Source: Psoroptes ovis (Eukaryota > Arthropoda > Arachnida > Sarcoptiformes > Psoroptidae). Taken from it: 64,000 nt of DNA. A program made the position numbers and the translations under genes. Location of the stretch: the NCBI GenBank assembly GCA_002943765.1, contig PQWQ01000008.1, positions 1,550,001 through 1,614,000 of the forward strand. The letters are read 5' to 3'. The notes under the pieces were generated by a model. It was not told where the DNA came from. It was given only the letters and a program-made list of their open reading frames with translations, and ran no database searches. Shown here one piece after another: positions 10,756 through 22,856 of the stretch (position 1 is its first letter; the number at the start of each line of letters is the position of its first letter).

Positions 10756-12786
10756 TTCAATTTGTTAAATTAGTTTCTTCTTTTTTCTCTTGATAAATGA
10801 TCGATTATTATCAATAATATCGAAATCACATGAAAATTGCAAAACTAATCGAAATCACATGAAAATAACAAACTCATCAAGGTGAAATGACGGAATATGA
10901 AACGAAATAGCTAAAAATAAATAAATAAATTAGTAAATCAACGTAAATATACGCAAAAATATACGATTTACATCAGATTTTTCTGATTAGTTTCTGCTTC
11001 TGTATTTTTGTTCAGGTGTTGATTTGTTCGTGTTTGTTGCTGCAATTCACGTTTTGTTTACGTATTTTGGAATCCACGTGACTTTTTGGATGATTCAATT
11101 TTCCGTCGGCAGATGGCGCCTTTTGCAATATTTTGAAATTTTTAAAATTTGAAATTTTGAAAGCTTAAAAGCATTTTTTGATGAATTTCTTTGAATTATT
11201 AAGGAGTTTTTTAATTCATTAATTTTCATTCAATAAAAAGTGAAAAACAATATTTTTTGTTTGGTGATGTTTGTTTAACACAGGAATGTAATATTTTGGA
11301 TAAACAAATAAATGAAAAGAAGGAGAAAAAACAAAAGATATTCATAGGGCACATATATTCAATTTTTTTGAAATTCAAAAATTTCAAAAAAATTGAATGA
11401 AAAATGGACGTTGGATGGTTTGGTTTGTTGATCGAAAAAAAAAATTTGCACAGTGAAAAAATCAAATTGAAAACAGTGAATAAATTGGATTTGAAGTTGA
11501 ATAATTTGAAATTGAATTGTTAAAAATTTGAAAACAGTGAATAATAATGTGTAAACAATTGTTCAACAATCAATGAATTTATAAGAAAAGGATTAATATA
11601 ACAAATTGTTTAAAAAAATAATCATTTTTTGCTTTGTTTTTTGACAGTTTGTTGTTTTTGGTTTACGCAATATGGGAGAATTTTGACGAATTTGGGAATA
11701 ATTTTGACAAATGTGTTGTTTCTGCTGTTTTTTGTTATAAAAATCGTCTGGTCTTTGGATTGGTTTGTTTGCCGGTTTTTTGGTTGAATACAAGGAATTT
11801 GAAAAATTTACAAAGCAGTGAAAAATTGATTCAAATTGAACTTTGAATCAAAAAACAAAATTGAATAAAATTAAAAAACTTAAGGAATTGGAGGAATTGA
11901 AAAATAGGAAGATCGTTTGTTGTTGTGGGATTTTGAAAATTTGGATTTTTTCTTAAAAATCAGGAATAAAAGGAAGAAAATAATTTTCAAAAAAATAAGG
12001 AATAATTCACAATTAGAATAATAGATCACACGAATTTCGTTTGTTTCTTGGTTGAAATCAGGAAAAATCAGGGAAGATTTGACCACGAGGAATGAAATTT
12101 GACCACGGTAATATGAAATGACCACGGGAATATGACAAACACACGAGAGCACACGATGAAAGGTGGATGAAAAGTGGCTGAAAAATGGCTTTGAAAACAC
12201 TTGGAAAATGCTAGAAACATGGTGTGAAAAGCAGGTACAAAGGTCAAATGGTTGAAGGATAGATTTTTGTTGCGTTGAAATCGATGAATCGATGATGAAT
12301 GAATATGTTTTAGGGCACTTTTGGAGTGAAAATATGGAGAAATTTTTGAACAGAAAATTTTTGAAGAAAAAATGGCGGGAACAGCAAAATTTGAAATTCA
12401 TATTCGAATTCGAATGTTTTGGTTTTTTGTTCTTCGAATGTTTTTGTTTGTTTTGGTTCTGGTTTTTGGCACAATTCACAAATGATGTTTCCGATATGTC
12501 GTTTTTATTTAAATTTTTTCGCGGGAAGACGAGATCATTTGACTGGAATTCTTCGAGTGGAAATTCTTGCTGAATTTTGCTGTTTTGGGCCATTTTTTTC
12601 TTCCTCGTGTGAAGTGAAAAGGGAATATTTGACATTTCAATTGAATAATGTGGTAAGATAAGCATGTTTTTGACATGAAACATTTGAAAAAAATTTGTTG
12701 CAAACAGCTGGGAAGCTGGGAAGATGTCAAAGTTCTGTGGTTAATTTGGCTGCTTTTAAAGCTTTTCAAGCCATTTTAGAGGTGTT
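10756..12786. other. Long AT-rich intergenic region
   Basis: Two kilobases between the start of the AAA ATPase gene and the stop of the BTB gene. The sequence is T/A-rich with biased long open frames (for example 11880-12683, minus) that carry no recognisable domain and are best explained by composition. The part nearest 12786 is probably the BTB gene 3' untranslated region; the part near 10756 probably holds the ATPase promoter. Confidence 0.5.
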
Positions 12787-14967
12787 TTAACTGCTTTCCA
12801 TCAATGTTTTTGATCGTTTAAATGGTTTACTTGCACGTCGTTTAGTTAGCCGAGAGGAAAATGATCGATCTTTGGTCGTCGTCGATGATGCGGTTGGTGA
12901 TGTTGGACCATTAACATTTGTCGGTGATGTCGGATTATTGTTTGCAGCTTCAGCTCTTTCAGCCCAAAAATTTGCCGTATGCCGCAGGTGGATAAGGTCA
13001 GAACCGGCAATGTTATATGCATGTGGCAACGTCATACGTCGGAAACGATTCGGTGATTCAACTTTACGTATGTCGACACTGCTTGGATCAGCCTGTGTGG
13101 GTGGAAAATTGGATTAATTCTTCGGCAAATTCAAATGAATAAATCAAAGCCAAACCTGAAATGCTAATGCATTCATTATGACATGATCAGGTACGACACC
13201 CAATGGGTGAACTTCACGCATCAATATTGATGCCGGTATTTTATAGAATTCAATGCATTCAAGAAAATTTGACATAACATCACGCAGGTCAAGCGTACCG
13301 CATGATGTTTCACATGAACGTTGTGACCAATGTAATGCTGCTTGAAATTTAGTCAATTCATCGGCTTTCAATTCTTCACGTGACAATATTAAACGGACAA
13401 CGTGTTCGGGTAGCAACGCAAACGACCCCAGTGATAGAACCTCGTTTCCATGTTTGTCAACAAATTCAAGGACCTAGGGGGTGATCAAGGGCAGAGTTTG
13501 ATTAGATCAGATTTCAGGAAGTAAAACAAGAGGGTCATACCCTTTGAACCAGCGATTTAGTACATTTATACTGGATATAACGTTCAGCTGATGCCAGTAT
13601 CGAATTGACAGTATCGACCGTTATACAGCATGTAACGAAACCGATACAAGCACGTCTCAATTCTTCGAGCCCATAATAATCGGCTGCATTCATGAGGCCA
13701 AGCAGGGTTCGTGCTTGAAGTGTTACACAACCCGTGTGGATATATTCAATAAGCTGTCGGAATACATCGGGTTCAAATTCTTCGATGATCATCGTCTGAT
13801 GTGTTTGTACGATTGGCTGCTTTGTTTTGTGATCGAACGAAATCGAAATTAATTGAAAAAAACATTCGAAAATATCAGCTGATGACTTACCTGCTGTTGA
13901 TTGAATGGTAACCCGTTCAGAATTGGTTCCGAGCTTCGTTTCAGAAACAACTTTAATTTCGTCGAATCTTTTTGGGCCGTATCTTTACGTTTATTATTTT
14001 TACTATCATGATGTCCATGATGACCATGTCCATGTTGCTGATGTTGTTGTTGTTGATGTTTTTGCTTCTGGCCATAAAGCAACTTGTGAAATACTCGAGA
14101 ACGGCTGGCCAACACAGCTTTGACACCGCAAACAGGTTCCCGAGATTTTTCGCCGACCAAAAATGTTATATCACATAATTCGGGCATACTGGCCAAAAAT
14201 TTCATATCTTCAGCTAGCCCGGTACGATTTTCGTAAATCGAATAATCAATCAAATTATCATCATCTTCATCATCATCAAGGTCTTCGTCGTCGTCGCCGA
14301 CACCATCATTGATAATATCATTAATTGAATCATGACAATTACCATGGAAATCATTCAAATCGAATGATGATCCTATGACACTATCGATGGTCATGATCGG
14401 TGCTGCGGCTGCGGCTGCGGCAGGGTCATCTGGTTGTTGCTGAGCAGCATTATTATGTTTGACCTGTAACCTTTGCTGCTGCTGTTGTTGTTTATAATAT
14501 CTTTGCTTTGTCAACGATTTTCGCTTGGATTTATCCAACAATTGTAAACTTTTCGGTGGTTCAAACATACGTTTGACGATGGTCGTAGATGTCGTGGATG
14601 TTGTCGTGGTGGTCGTCGTTGAAGATGTTTCGATCATTTCGGTCGGTGATTTCGACTGTCGACGATGTCCATGGTGGTTACTGGGTGATTGATGGTTGTG
14701 CTTGATGGCGTTGTCGTTGATTTTATGGTCATGGTCACCATGACCATGACCACTCAGATGATCATCATCACTATCAATATCTTCATCATCTTCATTGATG
14801 CTATTATGTTGTTGTTCATTGTTTGTGTGTATGAAATTCAAATCATTATCATTATAATTATCATTTTCGAATGATATTTCATTGAATATAATGTTATTCG
14901 ATGTCGATGATGTCGTTGATGATGTTGTTGTTAATGTTTTTGAACGATGATAATGTTCATAATTCAT
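12787..14967 (-). CDS. BTB-BACK domain protein with long low-complexity N-terminus
   Basis: Four exons on the minus strand, 14967-13891, 13816-13541, 13473-13156 and 13092-12787, all joined in phase 0, give 658 residues. Residues 1 to about 250 are low complexity (Ser/Thr, His, Gln, Ala and Asp runs). The BTB/POZ fold starts near residue 251 with LAEDMKFL, then CDITFLVGE and VKAVLASRSRVF. A charged, Gln/His-rich loop interrupts it before it resumes with EFEPDVFRQLIEYIHTG and NAADYYGLEELRR. A BACK-like helical region follows (FVTCCITVDTV, then LLPEHVVRLILSREEL). The layout recalls the arthropod serine-enriched BTB protein (gprs), but that identification is from memory and uncertain. BTB-BACK proteins commonly act as cullin-3 substrate adaptors or scaffolds; no Kelch repeats are present here. 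Confidence 0.88.
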
Positions 14968-15775
14968 TGTGTGTGTTTGTTTTCATGTAGAATCAATGTA
15001 AAATCACTTGTAAATCAATCAATATCTATATGTGTTTTCAATGTATTTTCGATAATAATTTAACGAATGTAATCAAATTCAGCCGAAATTTTACATTAAA
15101 TTAATCATGATCAATAATAATATTGATTAACAGCATATGAATTGATGATAATAAGAGTAATAAATCAAAGAATAATAAAGCTATAGTAATATGATAATCT
15201 AAGCTGAATTATGGTCAATCTATGATGATAATAACAAATGATAATCTATGGTCATAATAATAATATTCGATAATAATCTAGAATGGATGAAGAATGGAAA
15301 ATATAAAATTAATAAAATTCAATAAACAAAATTGAATTTAATAAGTTGAACAAACATTTAATCAATCATTGATCACCAAATATCAATCAATTGATTGTTG
15401 ATCAACACATATCAATGGTTTGTTTGTTATGATCATCATCATAATCAATGGCTATCAATGTTTATGGCCATCATCATCAATGATTATCAATGTTTATGGC
15501 CATTATTATCATCACCGTTATTATTTATTTATTTTGACAATTTTACAATTTACAATTTACACAATCCATTGATTTTATTACCATCATTCATTCATCCATT
15601 CATTATTTGATGGTAAACATGTTTATATTATATAATATAAACGAATGAATCTATATTTATATTCATATATAAATTCATTCATTTGTTTTGTTGTGTTTAT
15701 ATATGAATGTATCGAACCCTTTTCCACTCGACAACGTCAATTAAATTCTTTCTAAATTCAATGATGCCCATGGTG

Positions 15776-15796
15776 CTCCATAGGCGCCTGTGGAGC
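15776..15796. repeat. Near-perfect short palindrome
   Basis: CTCCATAGGCGCCTGTGGAG is an inverted repeat with one mismatched pair. Its first 13 bases, CTCCATAGGCGCC, recur at 55222-55234 inside the TTAA-flanked miniature element. Confidence 0.6.
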
Positions 15797-15839
15797 TGAA
15801 TTTTACTTTAAAAATTTTCAAGGGAATCTCACATTTGTA

Positions 15840-15920
15840 TTAGGTTGTCCGAAAAGTTCTTGCCGATTTTACAATGATTTTCCAACGATATAATCGACAA
15901 AAACTTTACGGACAACCTTA
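15840..15920. mobile_element. TA-flanked fold-back element, family A copy 2
   Basis: Begins TTAGGTTGTCCGAAAAGTTC and ends CTTTACGGACAACCTTA. The internal arms TTGCCGATTTT and TATAATCGACAA pair imperfectly. Non-coding. Confidence 0.75.
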
Positions 15921-16180
15921 TATATGATTGAAACAATATTATAAACAAAGAATTTCAAGAATCTTTGTAATTTTCTATATATATAAAGATGTGAATCGAT
16001 GCGTATTCATACATATGATCATCATCGGAGTCTATGTAAATATATTTGCTGGAATTTGAGCCAAAACACAAAAAATTTCAAGGTAAACAAACGTGATCAA
16101 CGGTTTCTCGGGAAAGGGGGCCGGGGCTTTCGTCAGTCTACTGGTCCCTCAGTCCGATGATGGTTTGATTGACGGTGGCT

Positions 16181-16210
16181 GGCCGATGGCGGCCGCGGCC
16201 GCCGTCGGCC
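16181..16210. repeat. GC-rich near-perfect 30-bp palindrome
   Basis: Centred on CCGCGG at 16193-16198 and containing the octamer GCGGCCGC, the 30 bases read the same on both strands except for one mismatched pair. The surrounding 16090-16230 is a local GC island in otherwise AT-rich DNA. Possible roles are a CpG-rich promoter or a noncoding exon of a neighbouring gene; neither is shown. Confidence 0.7.
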
Positions 16211-17762
16211 ACCATCGTTCACCTTGAAATTCTCAGGTAACGTGGCCGTTTGATTTTTGTAAATTTATTTCTGAGACGATGTTCGTGTGATGATCATCAA
16301 ACATGGTCATGATCAATCGATAATCATCATGGTGACGGTCATGGTCATGGCGGTAAGGTCGAGTGGATCATGGTGGCGAATTATATGATCATCGAATCAA
16401 GGGATTCGAAATTCGAATTCCGAAATTCGAATCCCAAAAATCGAATTAAATTTAATTCAGTTAATTCAATTCAAATCGACTCACCTCTTTGTTTATGATG
16501 GTGTACCGACGGATATCACGATGGTAATGTTTGATGATAATAATCAGTTAATTAATCGATTTTCATTGTTTTTAATTACTTTTTGTTAATTAATTAATTC
16601 AAATTAATTTTTGAAATTTTCTCAAAAATTTCAGATCCATTGAATTCAATTGAATATTTATGCGATCACTTTGTATACCTTTGATTACATTCAAAATCTG
16701 TGAAAATTCAAAACAATTCAAAAACATCTTTGAATCATCTCTGAATCATCTCGGAATTATTTCACCGAACAACAAGAGAATGAGACCCGAATGTATCAAC
16801 AAACACGCAAGAGCTACCGATCATTTGATATCCGAAGAATTCAAAGCGAAGAAGCGAATCAGATTCCACCATCATCGATGAATGGTAACCGAATGGTAGC
16901 AGCATTAACATGGCCATGGCCACGAATATGATCACCGAATCACTTCGGTACTTCGGTAATATCAAATTACCAAAGTTCTACGAAGCCTAAGACTTCATTC
17001 ATGGAATTTCATTCGGGTTTCGCTTCCATTCATACACCGAAACAATGAAATGTATCGAATTACTTTACGAAGAATTCGAATTCGGTAGGATTCTGGCCGT
17101 ATGGTTCTATATAATAACCGAAGGCTTCGTAAGGCTTGATTCTGTTCTGTTGATCCATGGCGCCTGCCTGATTCGAGCCATGAATGTTGTTTCAGATTTT
17201 TCGAATTTTTTCGGGAATTCCATGATTTAAATATTCGAATCGGATCAAAACTTGAAACTCAGAACTTGGAACTTGGAATTCATTAAGAAGATCAGGAATT
17301 CGGTTGATCGGATGATCATTTCCCTGAAATAATCATTGATTGTTATGCTGAATCATGATTTCTTCGTCGATGATGATGATAATCTAAAGATCATGACCAT
17401 AAATTTAATCTTCGATCTTCGAATCTTCAAATCATCTTTAAAAGACTTGAGTCGATTCATGAAGATGGGTTTCGGACCAGCGAGGCTCGTACCATCAATC
17501 CAGTCTCGAGCCTTCAAAGTATTTCAACGGTCCGCACTGGTAGAAAGCCTTTGTGATGGAACCCTGCCAGAAAAACGCCTCCGAAAAGCCCAAACCTATT
17601 ACCAGGATACTATGATATTACCATAATATAAGCTGGTGATATTGCTAGATGGCCTAATTTATTTCTTGGCAAAATTTTTTTTTAATTAATTCAATTAAAT
17701 TAATGAATGAAATTAATTAATTAAAAAAAAAATTTCACTTAATTAATAATGTATGTCATGTA

Positions 17763-17841
17763 TTAGGTTGTCCGAAAAGTTCTTGCCGTTTTTCGAATAA
17801 AAAAAATTTTAAAAACGGCAAGAACTTATGGGACAACTTAA
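17763..17841. mobile_element. TA-flanked fold-back element, family A copy 3
   Basis: Begins TTAGGTTGTCCGAAAAGTTC and ends AACTTATGGGACAACTTAA. The arms pair almost completely around an A/T-rich loop, so the transcript would form a hairpin. Confidence 0.8.
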
Positions 17842-17918
17842 TATTTATATTTCCAAAAAAAAAAAAAAATGAAATTTTTCAAAACAAAAATATAAAAACA
17901 ATTGACAATTGTGATCCG

Positions 17919-17997
17919 CACACACACACACACACACACACACAAACAAGGAATTGTATCGCCCAATTCTATTGTGTGTGTGTGTGTGTCTGTGTTT
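17919..17997. repeat. Facing CA and TG microsatellites
   Basis: A (CA)n run at about 17919-17944 is followed after about 30 bases by a (TG)n run near 17973-17990. The two are inverted copies and could fold back on each other. Non-coding. Confidence 0.8.
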
Positions 17998-18031
17998 GGT
18001 GGTGGTGAATTTTTAATTATTTCAATTATTA

Positions 18032-18111
18032 TTAGGTTGTCCCATAAGTTTTTTCCGATTTTCTGATAATTCCCTACAATAAAATCGGCAAGAACTTATG
18101 GGACAGCCTAA
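18032..18111. mobile_element. TA-flanked fold-back element, family A copy 4
   Basis: Begins TTAGGTTGTCCCATAAGTT and ends AACTTATGGGACAGCCTAA, with arms CCGATTTT / AAAATCGG around a short loop. One of the most complete hairpins in the family, in the GTCCCATAAG subtype. Confidence 0.85.
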
Positions 18112-18182
18112 TATTTTCAATTTTGAATTTGAAAAATTTTGACAAAAAAAAAATTTGCTGCTCAAAAAAGCCGGCTTTTCTA

Positions 18183-18229
18183 GGAACGCTGCGATCGAAG
18201 CGACGTAGTACTACGTCGCCGGCGTTCCT
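18183..18229. repeat. Nested palindrome: ACGTAGTACTACGT core inside AGGAACGC/GCGTTCCT arms
   Basis: CGACGTAGTACTACGTCG at 18201-18218 is a perfect 18-bp palindrome. Outside it, AGGAACGC (from 18183) pairs with GCGTTCCT (to 18229). The 16-bp core GACGTAGTACTACGTC recurs at 57742-57757. It could be a fold-back repeat or a site for a dimeric protein; the sequence alone does not decide. Confidence 0.75.
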
Positions 18230-18647
18230 CGTTCAAATTTTTGCTTTTGCATTTGTTTTGAATTTTTAATTGTTTTTCTGGCCATTTTTAATTGTCTTTC
18301 GGTTGTTGTTTGTTGTTGGTGCACCATTGTTTCCAAATGGCCGTCGTTAATTCTCTCATTTGGACGATCGTGTTTTTGTTTCAACGTTTCGTGGAAGAGA
18401 GAGATTCGAATTTCGAATTTTTAAACCTGGTAACCTGGTAAAAAATGAACTGGGTGAAAACATTTCATTTTGTGTGAAAACAAACACCTGAACATCTTTG
18501 AATGTTGCGCAGCACAATTTTCGAAAAAATCTCAGCCTATAACCTCATCAAAGACTGATCGATCGACCAATTCGCCGTAGTTCGTTCCTCGATATAACCC
18601 TGTTACCGATTGCGTCCATTGCTTCAAGCGTCAAGTGCCTCAAGCCC

Positions 18648-20168
18648 ATGACCTATTTCAAGCTTATGACCTGTTACACCCCATCAACGATGTCCCCGCT
18701 AGCTGTGCTCGTGTTGTTATTATCAATCAATGGTTTGATGCTTGAAGCATCGTCCGAAGCCACCGAATCCTCATCATCGATCGCATCGAATGATGCGAAA
18801 ATTGTCATCAATCAATCGCCCATCATGGCCACGATTGATGATAACAAAGGTCGTCATGGTGACCAGCAGCAGCAGCCGCGCAAGTCAATGATATCGATTA
18901 TCAACACAAACGATGATCAGCGGAATTTCAACGATAATAATGATGACCATCATGGTAAGTGTCCATTTGATTCGAATTAATTTGATTCGATCGAATTAAA
19001 TGATTTGATTCGATTTATCGAATTCATAGCGATCCTACTGCATGAATTACATCGTAACACGGACAAAGAAGTGATTCCGACCGAAATTATCATCGAAGAA
19101 GATAATTTAGACGGTGATGATTACCACCGCCATCTCGAGCCTTTGAATCATCATTTCGACAAGGTCTACGGCCACCCGATAAAAGTGGTACCATCATTAC
19201 CACCTTTGACGATCATCAACGGTGAACATCGAGCGGTATACGAAGAACCGATCAAAATGGTGGACAGTGGCCACGATCAGCCAAATGGCCGGCCGATTCT
19301 TATCCATCTAATGTCCGCGAATGATCGCCGTAAATATGACAACGGTATCCCCGACTTGTTGGCCATCTTGGCACCATTAGCCGCCATACCATTGATCGGT
19401 AGTTTGGCCGTAAGTAGCTTTACGACGATGCTAACCCTGCAAGGGTTAGGTCGTCGCCGAAAGCGTGATACGCTGGCGTTATCACTGCATGATAAGGTTT
19501 TGAATTTTTTGAATGCTTCGGCGGAGGCCAACCCTGGCAACCCGAGCAGCGGCCAACGACCTTCGTCGAGCCATCAAGGTCCTCGTTCCACCGACGATAA
19601 TCGAACCAACCATACGGCCACCGTACCGATCACCGAACTATTTCAATTGGACATTGTTCAACGATATCTACAACAATCAGGTCGACCTGATTATAATGAT
19701 GAAATCATAGCGAATTATCTTCAATGTCGTGGTATGTTTTCGATGGCCAATCATTGCCTCGAGCGTTTAGCATGTCATTATGGTGATATTATGAATGGTC
19801 ATTTGAGGCCAATCGAACGTGATGTTGCCGCTTTGTAAGTATTCGATTCATTGTCGATAGAGGTCACTGTTTACCACCTCTTCTCCCGAACCAGGATCAT
19901 CTATTCGCTGCTACGCAACAACCACATTGATACCGCGTTCAAACGCCGGTTGCAGCGGGCCGCGCTGTTTGGCTACGACCATCACGCCGCACGTGATCGG
20001 GAAGGTGATGGCCGAGCCAGCGGTGGTGGTGGTGGATCGGTTGATCAATCATCGAATGCATCGACGACCATCGAAGATGATCATCATCGGCGGCCACAAC
20101 CACCACCACCGATGTTCATGAACATATGTGACCATGAATTTCCATGTCCTAAAAATGAATTACCGTAA
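18648..20168 (+). CDS. Unrecognised secreted-type protein with hydrophobic segment, RRRKR site and Cys tail (pair member 1)
   Basis: Three exons, 18648-18954, 19030-19834 and 19895-20168, with GT...AG introns of 75 and 60 bp and consistent phase, give 461 residues. Residues 15-35 (SPLAVLVLLLSINGLMLEAS) look like a signal peptide; an internal Met at 15 may be the true start. A low-complexity acidic/His region follows. Residues about 212-238 (DLLAILAPLAAIPLIGSLAV) are hydrophobic, immediately followed by GRRRKRD with the basic site at 244-248, a strong proprotein-convertase-type sequence. The C-terminal part holds YLQCRG, NHCLERLACHYGD and, at the very end, CDHEFPC. I do not recognise the family. 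The CLERxxC string vaguely recalls insect DM4/DM12 domains. The next gene has the same architecture, suggesting tandem duplication. Confidence 0.75.
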
Positions 20169-20804
20169 CGGCCACAATGGTTGATGAATGGATGGTGGTA
20201 ACCAGATCATTGATCATTTGGAGCATCTTTTGTTCATCGAATTCCATCCATTCGAATTCGAATGACATGTGACATACTCTTATTGGTTGATCATTTTGTA
20301 ACCACCTTTGCGCAAGCTTTTCAATAAACCTTTTAGAGGTATAAACCCTTTTGAATTTTGAACAAGACAATAACCTTTTGAATAATTGAATAAAAATGGC
20401 ACAGAATTTATTTTTCTCGGTGAATGATTTTTGGCCAATCAGCCAGATGTAAGCATTCTAAGAGGTGCATCAATCACCTCATTTTTAGGTGATACAGATG
20501 ATAACAACAACAAAAGGGTGAACAGGTAAGGTAAGAGGTACACACCTTTTACTTAAAATTACAAATGATTTGTTTTGGTGAAATATTCATTCGGCGATTC
20601 ATTCATTCATTCATTTGTTGGCCATCCATCGATGGTATTCGAGTTCGATAATTTGTTATTTTCGTGAATTTTCCGTGATTTAATTCAAATGTATAACCTT
20701 TCAAATGTATAGCCCTTTGGATGTGTATAACCCCTTGAATGTATAGCCTTTGAATTTCGTCTACTTTGATTAATGTTAAATGGTTCAATCCATATCATTT
20801 AATT
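20169..20804. other. Spacer between the two paired secreted-protein genes
   Basis: About 640 bp with AT-rich sequence, several AAGGTTATAACC-like palindromic motifs and no supported exon. It contains the 3' end of the first gene (AATAAA near 20389) and the promoter of the second. Confidence 0.5.
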
Positions 20805-22659
20805 ATGCCTCAATCAATAATCATCATGTTAATTTTATTCATCGTGTCCATGAAACAAATTTCATCGATTTGTATAAGGTCATCACCTGATACATCGGCC
20901 GAAGCCAACTCCAAAGACCCTAAATCCAACGATAATCAAATTTGTTTCAATGAAACTGATCGAAATATATTCAATCATCGATTGATTGTACCGAAAACCG
21001 ATCCACCACCACCCCCATTACCAATGCCGCTACCACCACCAACTGCCGAACCATCGCTACCGCAACTGGCCGCCGATTCGGCGGCCGAATCGCGGCAATC
21101 ATCGTTGCTGCGATCGATACCAAAGTTGAAGAAAAAGAAACCGAAAAATCATCGGCCACCGCCGATAAATCGGTTGCGACCACCACCACCGCCACCACCG
21201 GGACCACGACCTCATAAATCCTCCGTATTCATTCCTGTTGCGCTGTATTCGGTGACGAAGAAGCTGCCAAAGACGCAACGAAAGCGGCCACGGCCGCAGA
21301 ATAGACGGCGCTCGTTCCAGCAAATATCATCCGAATCGAATCGTAAACAAATCATTGATGATGGTGGTGGCGCTAGTATCGCAGATGATGATGACACTGA
21401 ACAAGATGATTATGAAATGCGTAAAGAAAGCGCCGTCTATGGTTACATTGAAAAACCAGAGGTTATTGAATTTAAAGGTCAGTATTATTTGAACAATGGT
21501 CGCAGTGGTACTCCGATGCGCAACAAGCATGGCCACGGCGACCCTGATGACCATAACACGGATGATGATTACGATGACGACGATGATGATTATCATGGTC
21601 CAAGAGGTCATAACCCTCATAGCCATCATCAGCATTATCACCGAACCCACAGAGTCCTGAAACCCGCTCAACGGCATCAAAAACACTATTATTATGAAGA
21701 GGGTCACAGCCTGAAAGATCACCACCTCAAACCATCATCATCGACATTGTTACAACAATCGAATGCTAATCAATATGATTATTATGTGAGCGATGGAGGG
21801 GGCGTTGGTGGCGGTGGTCTTGGTGGACCGATTGATGATGATTATTATCATCATCACCACGGTGATACACATGCGCATTCGACGCCGCTGGCCGTTGCAC
21901 CACCGATCTACATACACAATGATAACCTTGATGATCATTACCATCATGGCCATGACCACCATGACCACCATGATCATCATTATCATGTACATGATAACCA
22001 CGATGATCCACCATTGTCATCGTTGATTTTGGCTAAATTGAAAAAAAGTAAATAATTAACCTCCGAATCGAATGATTGACTCAATTTGATGATAATTAAC
22101 CTTTTTTTCGATTAACCTTCACTCGAATAGTTTTGCTGATCAAAGGTATTACGGCTAAAGGCCTGTTACTCGCATCGATCCCGCTGATTCTGTCTCCGCT
22201 GATAAGCTATATGCTTACACCTGTTGTTATACCGATTACGGCCACTGTTGCGGCCGGTAGACGTCGCAGACGGAAGCGTCAAGCTGTGGATTCCAAGGTA
22301 AACCTTCGATTTAACCTTCGACTGATTTCACTTATTGAATTCGATTATTTCAGGTGATTTGGGAGTATTTATACCCCGGTAGATTTCCAGACGCCGACGA
22401 TCAATGCCTGGAGCGTTTTCTATGCGAATTATCACTGGTAAACTCGGATAATTCGGCCAGCAAACAATCGAATGGATTATGGACAAATAGACAAAAAGGT
22501 ATTCGAAGTAATTTGGGTAACATCGGAGCGGCCAGAAACTTCCCGAAAACGCAGAAAAATTTCTGTAAATTCAAATATCGTAAATGTAACCTTACGAAAT
22601 TCAAAGCCAAACATCTTCATTATACACCATTATCATCATCATCATCATCATCCAGGTGA
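20805..22659 (+). CDS. Unrecognised secreted-type His-rich protein with hydrophobic segment, RRRRRKR site and Cys tail (pair member 2)
   Basis: Three exons, 20805-22047, 22131-22297 and 22354-22659, give 571 residues. MPQSIIIMLILFIVSMKQIS is a clear signal peptide. Next come a Pro-rich, basic region, then acidic and strongly His-rich stretches (for example HGHDHHDHHDHHYHVHDNHD) that could bind metal. Exon 2 encodes a hydrophobic segment (about 416-455) followed at once by GRRRRRKRQ (basic residues 458-464), again a convertase-type site. Exon 3 contains DQCLERFLCE and a later CKFKYRKC, paralleling the Cys pattern of the upstream gene. The 3' end is uncertain: exon 3 contains a possible further donor after ELSL (gtaaac), and the Ser run before the stop is low complexity. 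Function unknown. Confidence 0.65.
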
Positions 22660-22778
22660 ACCCTAAATCGAACCATCATCGTGCTCGGGCATCACATTAA
22701 CCTTCATCAACAATGGTCACCATTAGAAACCTTCATAATCTTCAGAAATCGTCATATTAACTTGTTAACCTCTTAATA

Positions 22779-22856
22779 TTAGGTTGTCCAAAAAGTTTTT
22801 GCCGATTTTTTCATGATTCCCTACGATATAATCGGCAAGAACTTATCGGACAACCT
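22779..22856. mobile_element. TA-flanked fold-back element, family A copy 5
   Basis: Begins TTAGGTTGTCCAAAAAGTTT and ends AACTTATCGGACAACCT. Inner arms TTGCCGATT / AATCGGCAA pair; the loop CATGATTCCCTACGATAT resembles that of copy 4. Confidence 0.8.

Larger units (their letters stand above)
14968..18647. other. Repeat-rich intergenic region
   Basis: This 3.7-kb region between divergently transcribed genes contains three family A fold-back elements, a facing CA/TG microsatellite pair, a GC-rich palindrome near 16181-16210 and a palindrome cluster at 18183-18229. Small open frames (for example 16660-16881 and 17336-17626) show no domain. Part of the right side is probably promoter or leader for the gene at 18648. 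Confidence 0.5.

Noticed and set aside
11880..12683. Minus-strand open frame of 267 residues
   Set aside because: It is Lys/Asn/Phe/Ser-rich with no domain, overlaps other open frames in T-rich DNA, and probably lies in the 3' untranslated region of the BTB gene.
21750..22020. Met/Ile-rich minus-strand open frames opposite the His-rich protein
   Set aside because: They mirror CAT/GAT codon runs of the plus-strand gene and have no independent evidence.
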